A program made the translations under genes and the position numbers. Shown in pieces: positions 23,444 through 31,246 of a stretch of DNA of 64,000 nucleotides. Under the pieces are notes generated by a model. That model was not told where the DNA came from and made no database searches. It saw only the letters and a list, made by a program, of their open reading frames with translations. The stretch comes from Candidatus Saccharimonadota bacterium (GTDB taxonomy: Bacteria; Patescibacteriota; Saccharimonadia; Saccharimonadales; Saccharimonadaceae), in contig JAFWLB010000003.1 of NCBI GenBank assembly GCA_017514025.1, positions 124,001-188,000 of the forward strand, written 5' to 3'. Within the stretch, counting starts at the first letter, position 1. Every line of letters starts with the position of its first letter.

Positions 23444-24799
23444 ATGCAAGATCCAGTATTTAACTTAATCGACGCCGAAAAACAGCGCCAATCCGAGGGC
23501 CTTGAGCTCATCCCTAGCGAAAATTACGTATCAAAAGCTGTTCTAACGGCTATGGGCTCGATTTTGACCAACAAATATTCCGAGGGCTACCCCAGTTTTG
23601 AGGGCACTCCCGGCTGGCAAGAAGACAAAATCGCCACCGAAATTCTCGAAAATTACCGCTATTACGGCGGCCAAGAAAACATCGACCGCATCGAGCGCCT
23701 CTGTATTGACCGCGCTTGCCGACTTTTCCACGCCGACCACGCCAACGTCCAGCCTCACTCTGGCGCCAATGCCAACGAGGCCGTATATTTCGCTTGGTGC
23801 GACCCCGGTGATAAAATCCTAGCTATGAGCCTCCCCGCCGGTGGGCATCTCACCCACGGTTCCCCTGTTACCCGTAGCGCCAAAATCTACGATTTCATCA
23901 GCTACGGCGTCACCCCCGATGGAGATATCGACTACGCCGATTTAGAAGAAAAAGCTTTGAAAGAACAGCCCAAAATTCTCCTTGTCGGCTACTCTGCTTT
24001 TATGAAAATCCCTGATTTCGCCCGTATTGCCGCCTTAAAGGAAAAGTTACCCCACACCTTGTTCATGGCCGACATGGCTCACGTAGCCGGCCTCATCGCC
24101 GGCGGAGTGCATCCCAATCCTCTTGATTTCGGTTTTCACGTCGTCACTACTACTACCCATAAAACCCTCCGTGGCCCCAGAGGTGGGCTAATCCTCTCTA
24201 AGGGCAATGTCGCCTCACCTCTGAAAAAACCCGAAAAAACTCTCGAAAACATCCCAATTTTGATCGACCGTGCTGTTTTCCCTGGTACCCAGGGAGGTCC
24301 CCTCGAGCATATTATTGCCGCCAAAGCCGTAGCTTTTGGCGAAGCCCTGCAACCAAATTTCCAAGATTATTCTGCCAAAATCGTCTCTAACGCCAAAATC
24401 CTCGCCTCAGAGCTTTTGAAACGCGGATTCGCCTTGCAAGGCGGTGGCACCGAAAACCACCTAATTTTAGTCGATATTAAGGCTAGTTTCGACATCGACG
24501 GCAAAATCTACGAAAAAGCCCTAGACAAAGTCGGTCTCACTCTCAACGCCAACGCCCTTCCCTCTGATCAAAGCGGAGCTTTCCGCCCCTCTGGTGTCCG
24601 CCTCGGCACCCCTGCCATCACCACCCGCGGACTAAGCGAGCCAGAAATGGTAAAGCTCGCCGAATGGATGGAAAAAGTCGCTCGCCTCTGTCAAAAAGCC
24701 GGTTCAGAAGACAAACTCGACAATTTCACCTCTGATCTAGAAAAAATCCATCTCGAAGTCCAAACACTCGCCCGCAAATTCCCTATTCCTGGCGTCTAA
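23444..24799 (+). CDS. glyA: Serine hydroxymethyltransferase
   Basis: A 451-aa PLP enzyme that converts serine and tetrahydrofolate to glycine and methylene-tetrahydrofolate, feeding ThyA. LIPSENY, the TNKYSEGYP loop, QPHSGANAN and the PLP lysine in TTTTHKTLRGPRGG are intact. It is about 30 residues longer than usual (near 420), mainly through internal insertions. Together with thyA and folA it makes a minimal dTMP cycle in one operon. Confidence 0.96.
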   Translation: MQDPVFNLIDAEKQRQSEGLELIPSENYVSKAVLTAMGSILTNKYSEGYPSFEGTPGWQEDKIATEILENYRYYGGQENIDRIERLCIDRACRLFHADHANVQPHSGANANEAVYFAWCDPGDKILAMSLPAGGHLTHGSPVTRSAKIYDFISYGVTPDGDIDYADLEEKALKEQPKILLVGYSAFMKIPDFARIAALKEKLPHTLFMADMAHVAGLIAGGVHPNPLDFGFHVVTTTTHKTLRGPRGGLILSKGNVASPLKKPEKTLENIPILIDRAVFPGTQGGPLEHIIAAKAVAFGEALQPNFQDYSAKIVSNAKILASELLKRGFALQGGGTENHLILVDIKASFDIDGKIYEKALDKVGLTLNANALPSDQSGAFRPSGVRLGTPAITTRGLSEPEMVKLAEWMEKVARLCQKAGSEDKLDNFTSDLEKIHLEVQTLARKFPIPGV

Positions 24800-24806
24800 A
24801 ATATGA

Positions 24807-24812
24807 TATAAT
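24807..24812 (+). promoter_or_regulatory. Extended -10 of tRNA-Ala(CGC)
   Basis: TGATATAAT ending 9 nt before the tRNA. Confidence 0.65.
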
Positions 24813-24821
24813 GGTCACAGT

Positions 24822-24897
24822 GGGGCGTTAGCTCAGCTGATAGAGCGCGGCATTCGCATTGCCGAGGTCGCGGGTTTGATTCCCGCACGCTCCACCA
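24822..24897 (+). tRNA. tRNA-Ala(CGC)
   Basis: Acceptor GGGGCGT/ACGCTCC with a G3-T70 pair, anticodon stem CGGCA/TGCCG around TTCGCAT (anticodon CGC), encoded CCA. It reads GCG. Confidence 0.95.
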
Positions 24898-24919
24898 AAC
24901 ACCTCTCCAGGGGAACAAC

Positions 24920-24951
24920 AAAAATAACCCCGTCCTGCAGGGGTTATTTTT
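24920..24951. terminator. Bidirectional terminator between tRNA-Ala and rpsI
   Basis: AAAAATAACCCC (24920-24931) pairs perfectly with GGGGTTATTTTT (24940-24951), with T-runs on both strands. Confidence 0.9.
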
Positions 24952-24961
24952 GTTATACTCG

Positions 24962-25363
24962 TTAACGCTTCGAGAACTGTTCGCGTCGACGAGCTGAGCG
25001 AAGACCGTATTTCTTCCGCTCTTTTTCGCGCGGATCCCGCTTCATCATTCCAGCCTTCTTCAGCATCGGTCTGAGATCTGGCGCTTCAATCGTCAAAGCT
25101 TTTGAAATCGCCAACTTAATTGCATCCACCTGTCCCGCTAGGCCACCGCCCTTTACCAGAATCGTAATATCATATTCTTTTTGCTTTTCAGCAATAGCTA
25201 GCGGGTCAGTAATTTCAGCCAAATAAGTTTTGTTCCCTGACAAATACTCAAGAGCTGGTTTATCATTGATAGTAATTTCGCCCTTGCCCTTATAGAGCCG
25301 CGCCGTAGCCGTAGCGCTCTTACGCCGCCCCAGGCCATAAGTATATTTTTTCGTCGTAGCCAT
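24962..25363 (-). CDS. rpsI: 30S ribosomal protein S9
   Basis: 133 aa. YTYGLGRRKSATATARL begins the protein and GLRSARRREQFSKR ends it, the conserved S9 tail that reaches the P site. It is the last gene of the ribosomal operon. Its ATG overlaps the rplM stop by one base (TAATG). Confidence 0.97.
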   Translation of the reverse strand: MATTKKYTYGLGRRKSATATARLYKGKGEITINDKPALEYLSGNKTYLAEITDPLAIAEKQKEYDITILVKGGGLAGQVDAIKLAISKALTIEAPDLRPMLKKAGMMKRDPREKERKKYGLRSARRREQFSKR

Positions 25364-25788
25364 TATTTAATCTCCTTTGGATTTTGCGCCGTATGAGCAT
25401 GCTCTGCATCCGCAAAGACACGTAACCGCTTCAAACGCTCAGCTGCCAATTTATTCTTAGGGAGCATCCCCTTTACTGCCGAAGTAATCACGCGCGCTGG
25501 ATCTTTTTCCAAAACTTCTTCCAGTTTTAGCTCCTTCAATCCACCAGGATAACCACTGTGCCGGTAGTATTTCTTATCTACCATCTTATTGCCAGTTACC
25601 TTTACCTCTTTCGCGTTAATTACTACCACATAATCACCGTTGTCGATGTGCGGGGTGTAGGTCACCTTTGACTTGCCCATCAGTTTATCGGCAATCACTA
25701 CCGCCAATTTACCCAGCGGCATAGTACTAGCGTCAATCAGCCACCATTCACGCTTAACTTCTGACTGTTTCTGAGAATAAGTTTTCAT
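25363..25788 (-). CDS. rplM: 50S ribosomal protein L13
   Basis: 141 aa. WWLIDASTMPLGKLAVVIAD and HIDNGDYVVVINA identify L13, an early assembly protein. It overlaps rplQ by one base (TAATG). Confidence 0.97.
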   Translation of the reverse strand: MKTYSQKQSEVKREWWLIDASTMPLGKLAVVIADKLMGKSKVTYTPHIDNGDYVVVINAKEVKVTGNKMVDKKYYRHSGYPGGLKELKLEEVLEKDPARVITSAVKGMLPKNKLAAERLKRLRVFADAEHAHTAQNPKEIK

Positions 25789-26168
25789 TACTTGTCCTCC
25801 TTCTTCACCTTAAACTCGTCCACAAAGCTGATTGTCCCCATTTCGGCATTGTCTCCACGCCGATAACCAGCTCGCTCGATTTTAAGGTATCCACTGTCTC
25901 GCTCGATCTGCGGTGCAATCACATCCACCAGCAAATTCGCGGTCTCCAAACTATTCAATCGGGCAATAATCATCCGCCGATTGTGCAGGCCACCTTTGCG
26001 TGCCATCGTAATCAGCTTTTCCATTTCCCGCCGAATTTCTTTACATCGAGCCAAAGTCGTAGTTATAGATTGATATTCAATGAGAGAACACATCAGCCCA
26101 CGTTTAAGTGCCCTTCTCTGGTCTGTTTCTCGGCCGAACTTTCGACCTTTGTATCCGTGGCGATGCAT
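25788..26168 (-). CDS. rplQ: 50S ribosomal protein L17
   Basis: 126 aa. MHRHGYKGRKFGRETDQRRA is the typical L17 start, and YLKIERAGYRRGDNA the end. It follows rpoA by 1 nt, as in the alpha operon of most bacteria. Confidence 0.97.
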   Translation of the reverse strand: MHRHGYKGRKFGRETDQRRALKRGLMCSLIEYQSITTTLARCKEIRREMEKLITMARKGGLHNRRMIIARLNSLETANLLVDVIAPQIERDSGYLKIERAGYRRGDNAEMGTISFVDEFKVKKEDK

Positions 26169-26169
26169 A

Positions 26170-27120
26170 TTAGATATTTAACTCCGTTAACTTTTCTTTC
26201 ACTTCGTCCAATGCCTTCTGTCCAAAACCCTTCAAATCCTTCAAATCGGTCTCCGACAAGGTCACCAAATCCCGAATTGTCTTGATATCGTTGTTTAGAA
26301 GCGCATTGGCAGTCCGCGCCGAGAGGTCTAATTCTTCAATCGGCAACATTAGCCCAGAATCGTCCTCGTCCTCATCCGTCCCCGGCGCCGGCGCTGATTC
26401 GACCTTTGTCCCCCCAGCTAGCGCCGTATACTGATTAACCAAAATTGCCGCAGCTTCCTCAAAAGCATCTTGCGGTGACAAAGTGCCATCCGTATCTACC
26501 GTCAAAGTCAACTGCTGCAAATTAGTATCCTGACCCACACGGGTGTTTTCCACTTTATAGCGTACTCTTAGTACCGGCGTAAACACCGCATCAATCGCAA
26601 TCATATCTGAATGCAATCGGTCTTCACTGGCCTGATCGATCGTCAGATAACCCCGCCCAGTCTCCACAATAAAGCGCATTTTGAGCACCGTCTTTGGGTT
26701 ATCGATGTGACAAATCGTTTGGTTTGGATTGGCAATTTCCACCTCTGCCGGTAATTTGATATCACCAGCCACTACTCGCTTGTCACCATCCTTTTCGGAC
26801 TGTTTGTCACCCTTCATCTCCAGCGTCAATTCCACCGGCGCATCCGTATGCATTTTGAAACGGATGTTTTTGAGGTTCAGCATAATATCCACTACATCCT
26901 CGCGCACCCCAGGGATAGTGGTAAATTCATGCGTTGCGCCCTCTACTGAAAACGCCGTAATTGCTGCGCCTTTTACGCTCGAAAGTAAAACTCGCCGCAA
27001 GGAATTGCCCAGCGTGTTGCCATACCCATAATAGAGCGGCTTGATCACGAACTCAGCACTAGTCTCGCTTAAGTTTTTCACACTGTCGAGCTTTGCTTCG
27101 TGTATATTTTTTGTTGTCAT
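26170..27120 (-). CDS. rpoA: RNA polymerase alpha subunit
   Basis: 316 aa. The N-terminal assembly domain has YGYGNTLGNSLRRVLLSS. An acidic linker (DEDEDDSG) leads to the C-terminal domain (LSARTANALLNN, LKGFGQKALDEVKEKL) that contacts UP elements and activators. It has the standard position between rpsD and rplQ. Confidence 0.97.
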   Translation of the reverse strand: MTTKNIHEAKLDSVKNLSETSAEFVIKPLYYGYGNTLGNSLRRVLLSSVKGAAITAFSVEGATHEFTTIPGVREDVVDIMLNLKNIRFKMHTDAPVELTLEMKGDKQSEKDGDKRVVAGDIKLPAEVEIANPNQTICHIDNPKTVLKMRFIVETGRGYLTIDQASEDRLHSDMIAIDAVFTPVLRVRYKVENTRVGQDTNLQQLTLTVDTDGTLSPQDAFEEAAAILVNQYTALAGGTKVESAPAPGTDEDEDDSGLMLPIEELDLSARTANALLNNDIKTIRDLVTLSETDLKDLKGFGQKALDEVKEKLTELNI

Positions 27121-27132
27121 ACCCTTTTCTCC

Positions 27133-27750
27133 TTAACGTGAGTAATACTCAACGATTAATTGTTCGTTAATGCCCGGTTCTGCCTCTTCGCGTTTCGGCA
27201 AACCAGTCACTTCAATCTTCATTTTCTTAGCGTCGACCTTCAACCACGACAAAGGTGTCGCGTTTGCTGCACCAATCACATTCGGAAGATTCTTGAAATA
27301 TTCAGTCTTACTAGATTTTGGTCGTACCTCCAACACATCACCCGGATTCAAACGAATCGACGGCACGTCAATCTTATGACCATTTAATAGGAAATGCCCG
27401 TGGCTCACCAGCTGCCGTGCTTGTCGCCGGGTCAAAGCAAATCCTGCCCTAAACACCACATTGTCTGCCCGCCGCTCCAAAAACTCCAAGAGTTTCACAC
27501 CAGTCAAACCTTCTGTCTTTTGAGCTTCCTTCATAATTTTTGCAAATTGTTTTTCTAGCAAACCATACATCCGGCGCACTTTCTGCTTTTCGCGTAGCTG
27601 CGTCAAATAAAGACTGCCGCCTCGCACCCGCATGTTGGCATGCTCACCCGGAATTCCGGACTTTTTCGCCATCACCTTATGAGCTTTTGGCGCCAACGCC
27701 ACGCCCTCACGACGGCTTTGTTTTACAATCGGAGCAGTATCTCTAGCCAT
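27133..27750 (-). CDS. rpsD: 30S ribosomal protein S4, cysteine-free
   Basis: 205 aa. It has RREG, LREKQKVRRMYG, LLEFLERRADNVVFR and the S4 fold RRQARQLVSHGHFLLNG. The N-terminal zinc cysteines of the C+ form are absent. S4 initiates 16S folding. The start overlaps the rpsK stop (TAATG). Confidence 0.96.
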   Translation of the reverse strand: MARDTAPIVKQSRREGVALAPKAHKVMAKKSGIPGEHANMRVRGGSLYLTQLREKQKVRRMYGLLEKQFAKIMKEAQKTEGLTGVKLLEFLERRADNVVFRAGFALTRRQARQLVSHGHFLLNGHKIDVPSIRLNPGDVLEVRPKSSKTEYFKNLPNVIGAANATPLSWLKVDAKKMKIEVTGLPKREEAEPGINEQLIVEYYSR

Positions 27751-28202
27751 TATGGTTTCCTTTCTCCCTTTGGTCGCACGCCACCGTGCTGAATCGGGGT
27801 TACATCTGTAATACTGTCAATTCTAATCCCGGCACTAGAAATCGCTCGCACCGCCGCGTCACGCCCCAAGCCAATGCCCTTGACGTAAACATCCACGGAA
27901 TTCAACGCGTGATTTTTCTTAGCAATTTCCAAAGCCTTCTCGGCTGCCACCCCTGCCGCAAAGGCCGTGCCTTTCTTTGAACCACGGAATCCATTCGCTC
28001 CTGCACTCGAAGCCGACAACACACCACCGTTTTTATCTGAAACAGTGATAATCGTATTGTTGAAAGTGGCCTGAATATGTACAGCACCCGCATTCACAAT
28101 GCGTTTCGCCTTCTTCGACTTCTTCGTTTTCGGAGCTTGCGCCTCCACGGCCTCCCCCGCTTCCGTCGCCACCGCAGTATCTTTCACTTCTTCTTCTGTC
28201 AT
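27750..28202 (-). CDS. rpsK: 30S ribosomal protein S11
   Basis: 150 aa. The core is VHIQATFNNTIITVSD, GFRGSKKGTAFAAG and DVTPIQHGGVRP. An acidic, Ala/Lys-rich N-terminal extension of about 30 residues precedes the usual start, and the usual Cys near the C-terminus is Val. Confidence 0.96.
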   Translation of the reverse strand: MTEEEVKDTAVATEAGEAVEAQAPKTKKSKKAKRIVNAGAVHIQATFNNTIITVSDKNGGVLSASSAGANGFRGSKKGTAFAAGVAAEKALEIAKKNHALNSVDVYVKGIGLGRDAAVRAISSAGIRIDSITDVTPIQHGGVRPKGERKP

Positions 28203-28210
28203 ATTACTCC

Positions 28211-28597
28211 TTAAGTCTTGCTTGCCGCCTTAGGTTGTGCCCCACCGACCGCGATCGCCTTACCCTTACGAGTACGTGCATTCGTCCGAGTACGCTGGCC
28301 GTTGACTGGTAATTTCGCCTTGTGACGCATTCCCTTGTAGGAATTAATATCCTTAATTCGTTTAATATTGTTACTCACCAGGCGCTTCAAATCACCTTCA
28401 ACATGGTATTTCTTGGAAATAATGTCGTTGATTTTTTGTTCGTCAGCCTCGGTGAGATCTTTCACCCGAGTGGTAGGCTCGATTTTAGCCTCCGCAAGGA
28501 TTTTTTTACTGGTTGTGCGGCCAATCCCATACACATAAGTCAGTCCAATCCAGACTTGCTTATCGGAAGGAATCACCACACTAGCTATTCTAGCCAT
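28211..28597 (-). CDS. rpsM: 30S ribosomal protein S13
   Basis: 128 aa. [38 protein letters not shown] and [11 protein letters not shown] are the S13 signatures. It lies 3 nt after rpmJ and contacts S19 and the P-site tRNA. Confidence 0.97.
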   Translation of the reverse strand: MARIASVVIPSDKQVWIGLTYVYGIGRTTSKKILAEAKIEPTTRVKDLTEADEQKINDIISKKYHVEGDLKRLVSNNIKRIKDINSYKGMRHKAKLPVNGQRTRTNARTRKGKAIAVGGAQPKAASKT

Positions 28598-28600
28598 AGT

Positions 28601-28717
28601 TTAACCCTGCCTTTGCTTATTCTTAGGTTTTTTCTTGTTGATGACCCGCAGCACGCCTTTGCGACGCACAATAATGTCATCAGGGGAGATTTTTTTAACA
28701 CTTGCACGTACTTTCAT
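28601..28717 (-). CDS. rpmJ: 50S ribosomal protein L36, cysteine-free
   Basis: 38 aa, beginning [14 protein letters not shown] and ending KPKNKQRQG, the exact L36 ends. The zinc ligands normally seen as CxxC, C and H are replaced (ISPDD, VINKK), so this is a C- L36. It lies directly upstream of rpsM. Confidence 0.93.
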   Translation of the reverse strand: MKVRASVKKISPDDIIVRRKGVLRVINKKKPKNKQRQG

Positions 28718-28744
28718 CGTGTTAAAATCCTTTCCTTGATTATC

Positions 28745-28807
28745 GTTGCAAATCCACAACTTTTTAGCTTTTTGCAAATAAGCTAAACTGTTGTAAAAAT
28801 TACAACA
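28745..28807 (-). promoter_or_regulatory. Tandem hairpins in the infA-rpmJ gap
   Basis: Two perfect stem-loops stand side by side: TTTAGCTT/AAGCTAAA (28763-28770 with 28780-28787) and TGTTGTAA/TTACAACA (28789-28796 with 28800-28807). GTTG/CAAC at 28745-28760 adds a third. No U-run follows in the minus direction, so they look like leader structure rather than a terminator. Confidence 0.55.
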
Positions 28808-28814
28808 TTTAATA

Positions 28815-29036
28815 TTACTTGAGCCGGAAGCTGATTCTGCCCTTTGTAAGATCGTAAGGGGTTAACTCAACCTCGACCCTGTCACCCGGAACCAAACGGA
28901 TGTAGTTTTTCCGCATCCGCCCGCTCATGTGGGCAACAATAATATGACCATTCTCGAGTTCCACCCGAAATTGGGTATTAGGCAGAGCCTCCACGACACT
29001 ACCCGTGAGTTTAATCACTTCCTTTTGACTAGCCAT
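28815..29036 (-). CDS. infA: Translation initiation factor IF-1
   Basis: A 73-aa single S1-like OB-fold. [20 protein letters not shown] and [17 protein letters not shown] are typical. It binds the A site during initiation. A TATAAT box lies 13 nt upstream, in the gap after the sortase gene. Confidence 0.96.
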   Translation of the reverse strand: MASQKEVIKLTGSVVEALPNTQFRVELENGHIIVAHMSGRMRKNYIRLVPGDRVEVELTPYDLTKGRISFRLK

Positions 29037-29070
29037 AAATTACCATCCCATTATACTATACTTTTTTCAA

Positions 29071-29769
29071 CTAGTCAACAAGAATTGCCCGCGTAAATTG
29101 CCGTGAAAGATAGGTCCCTTGGCTCTGCGACCACTCCCCCGTACAAGAAATCAACGTCACTGACTCTTTCCCATGTTCCGGCGATTTCATCGCCACCGTC
29201 ATATACTTATCCGACTCCGCCAGCGGCACCGTCTTGTTTTCCACTACTTTGTATTTAAAAATCACTCCATCTCCCCGCTCCACCTGCACAATATCCCCTT
29301 CCACTAAGTTCGGCAAACTCTTAAACACACCATAAATATGCGGCCCGCCATTATGTCCATCGATAACCATCGTGCCACCTTGCCCCGGCTTGCCCGAAGC
29401 CTCATACCACCCCACGTCAAAAATATTGTTCGGCGTATCTAATTCGCCCGCCGTGTTTACTCCCATCGGCAAAATCCGCGATTTTTTCACCCCCAACTTT
29501 TCGATCGTCAAATACCGCGGCCGATCTGGCGCCACCGTATATTCAGCTACTTCCTGTTCCGTCGGCTCCGTTTCGTCCAAATCATCGCCCGCGTTTTGCT
29601 CTGCAACCGCTCGCTCACTCCCCTCCTTTTCGCCATAATAAGCACTTTCGAACGTCGCTACTCGAATCAAAAACACCAAGAAAATCACCGCCAAAATCGA
29701 CCATATTGTCCATTTTACCACCCGACGCCAGCCACCCTTAATCTTCAAGTTCATCTCCAAAATCATCAT
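29071..29769 (-). CDS. Membrane-anchored class F/E-like sortase
   Basis: 232 aa from the first ATG; ATG 29754 is an alternative. A transmembrane helix (19-35) and an acidic linker precede a sortase domain: LTIEKLGVKKSRILP, IDGHNGG with His139, LISCTGEW with Cys209, and Arg223/Arg227 near the end. It attaches surface proteins to the wall or polymerises pilins. The start overlaps the secY stop by about 30 nt, so it is co-transcribed with secY. Most bacteria have adk and map in this place. Co-expression with the Sec channel fits a role in handling exported proteins. Confidence 0.82.
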   Translation of the reverse strand: MMILEMNLKIKGGWRRVVKWTIWSILAVIFLVFLIRVATFESAYYGEKEGSERAVAEQNAGDDLDETEPTEQEVAEYTVAPDRPRYLTIEKLGVKKSRILPMGVNTAGELDTPNNIFDVGWYEASGKPGQGGTMVIDGHNGGPHIYGVFKSLPNLVEGDIVQVERGDGVIFKYKVVENKTVPLAESDKYMTVAMKSPEHGKESVTLISCTGEWSQSQGTYLSRQFTRAILVD

Positions 29770-31171
29770 AAGTTACCATCAGTGCCCTAGAGTCAATCGA
29801 CCGCAAGTTCTCTAGCGCCACCGTCACCACGATGAGAAGCCCCGTACCCGAAATCGACAACCCAATCGGCGAACCGGTCAATACGATGAATATATAATCC
29901 GTGATAAACGGCAACATCGCCACGAGCCCCAATGCCAACGCTCCGAACAAGTCCAAACGATTCACTACCTTGCTCAAATATTTCGAAGTTGCCATACCCG
30001 GCCGCACCCCTTCGATAAATCCACCCTGTTTTTGTAAATTATTCGCAATCTCTTTCGTGTTGAAAATAATCGAAGTGTAGAAATAGGTAAACAGAAATAC
30101 CAACAAGAAATAAACTGTCGGATATACAAACCATTGTCCAGTAATCCCATTCGGATAAATCGCCGAGAAATTACTCGCCGAAGGTGCCGAGAAAGTCGCC
30201 ACCAGCCCCGCCCCCACTTCGCTACCCGGGTTTACCGACATCATCACTTGCCCCACCAGTGCCGGCAATGACAAAAACGCCGTGGCAAAAATCACCGGAA
30301 TCACCCCAGCCGCGATAATTTTAATCGGCAAAATCGATTTAATCCCCCCATAAGACGAGTTTCCGTGCACCCGCTTCGCATAGTTCACCGTGATAATCCT
30401 CTGCCCCTCGTTCAGCTTCACCAGGAAATATATTACCCCCAGCATCGCTATCACAAATCCTACCGTGATCCAGAACACCGTCGGATCCACCGGCAACTCC
30501 AACCAGCCAAACAAACTCAAAGTACCGTTGCTCGTGTCAAACAAGGCGTTACCCAGCGCCGCCATGGTCGTAGGTAGCTGCGAGATAATCGACGCAAAGA
30601 TCATCATTGAAATACCATTACCGATCCCTTGCTCCGTAATCAACTCCCCCATCCACATCAAAATCATCGACCCAGCCGTCATCGCTGTCACCGAAAGCGC
30701 CCAATCAGCAAACCCTGGCGTAAAGTCCGTCGCAATATTTGCTGACAACGCCGACTGATATAGGATAAAGATATATGCCACCGACTGTATAATCGCTAGC
30801 GGTACCGTCAAAATCCGAGTCCACTGGTTGATCTTCTTCCGCCCTGCGCCCCCGTCATTCGATAGCTCCTCCAACCTCGGAATTGCTTTCGTCAGCAGCT
30901 GTACCACAATCGAACTAGTAATATATGGTCCCAAACCCACCAAAATAATGCTAAACGACGCCAGCCCACCACCCGAAATCAAATTCAAAAACGACGAAAA
31001 GTCTGACTTATCCAAAAGGTTTGAGACCGCTTCTTTGAAGGTCGCTGCATCGCCCATCGGTACTGGAATCTGCGCCAAAAGTCGATACGCCACAATAATC
31101 CCGAGTATAATCAATACCCGTTTCAGCATATCCTTGTTTTTGAGCGATTTGAAAATAGTCTTAAAATGCAT
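29738..31171 (-). CDS. secY: Protein translocase subunit SecY
   Basis: A 477-aa protein with about ten transmembrane helices. MLKRVLIILGIIVAYRLLAQ is the first. FSIILVGLGPYITSSIVVQL (plug region), EQGIGNGISMMIF and the C-terminal cytoplasmic loops are present. I chose ATG 31171 over 31204 because AAGAGG lies just upstream and the family starts there. It is slightly longer than usual (about 430) through periplasmic loops. Confidence 0.95.
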   Translation of the reverse strand: MHFKTIFKSLKNKDMLKRVLIILGIIVAYRLLAQIPVPMGDAATFKEAVSNLLDKSDFSSFLNLISGGGLASFSIILVGLGPYITSSIVVQLLTKAIPRLEELSNDGGAGRKKINQWTRILTVPLAIIQSVAYIFILYQSALSANIATDFTPGFADWALSVTAMTAGSMILMWMGELITEQGIGNGISMMIFASIISQLPTTMAALGNALFDTSNGTLSLFGWLELPVDPTVFWITVGFVIAMLGVIYFLVKLNEGQRIITVNYAKRVHGNSSYGGIKSILPIKIIAAGVIPVIFATAFLSLPALVGQVMMSVNPGSEVGAGLVATFSAPSASNFSAIYPNGITGQWFVYPTVYFLLVFLFTYFYTSIIFNTKEIANNLQKQGGFIEGVRPGMATSKYLSKVVNRLDLFGALALGLVAMLPFITDYIFIVLTGSPIGLSISGTGLLIVVTVALENLRSIDSRALMVTYDDFGDELED

Positions 31172-31216
31172 AAAACCTCTTGATAACTTACTCCATAATA
31201 ACATACTTTTCGTTAT

Positions 31217-31246
31217 AAAAAAAGCCCCCTCAGGGGCTTTTTTTAT
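31217..31246. terminator. Terminator overlapping the rpoC stop codon
   Basis: AAAGCCCC (31221-31228) with GGGGCTTT (31233-31240), extended by A/T pairs; it has T-runs both ways. It insulates rpoBC from secY. The rpoC stop is inside the T-run. Confidence 0.9.
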
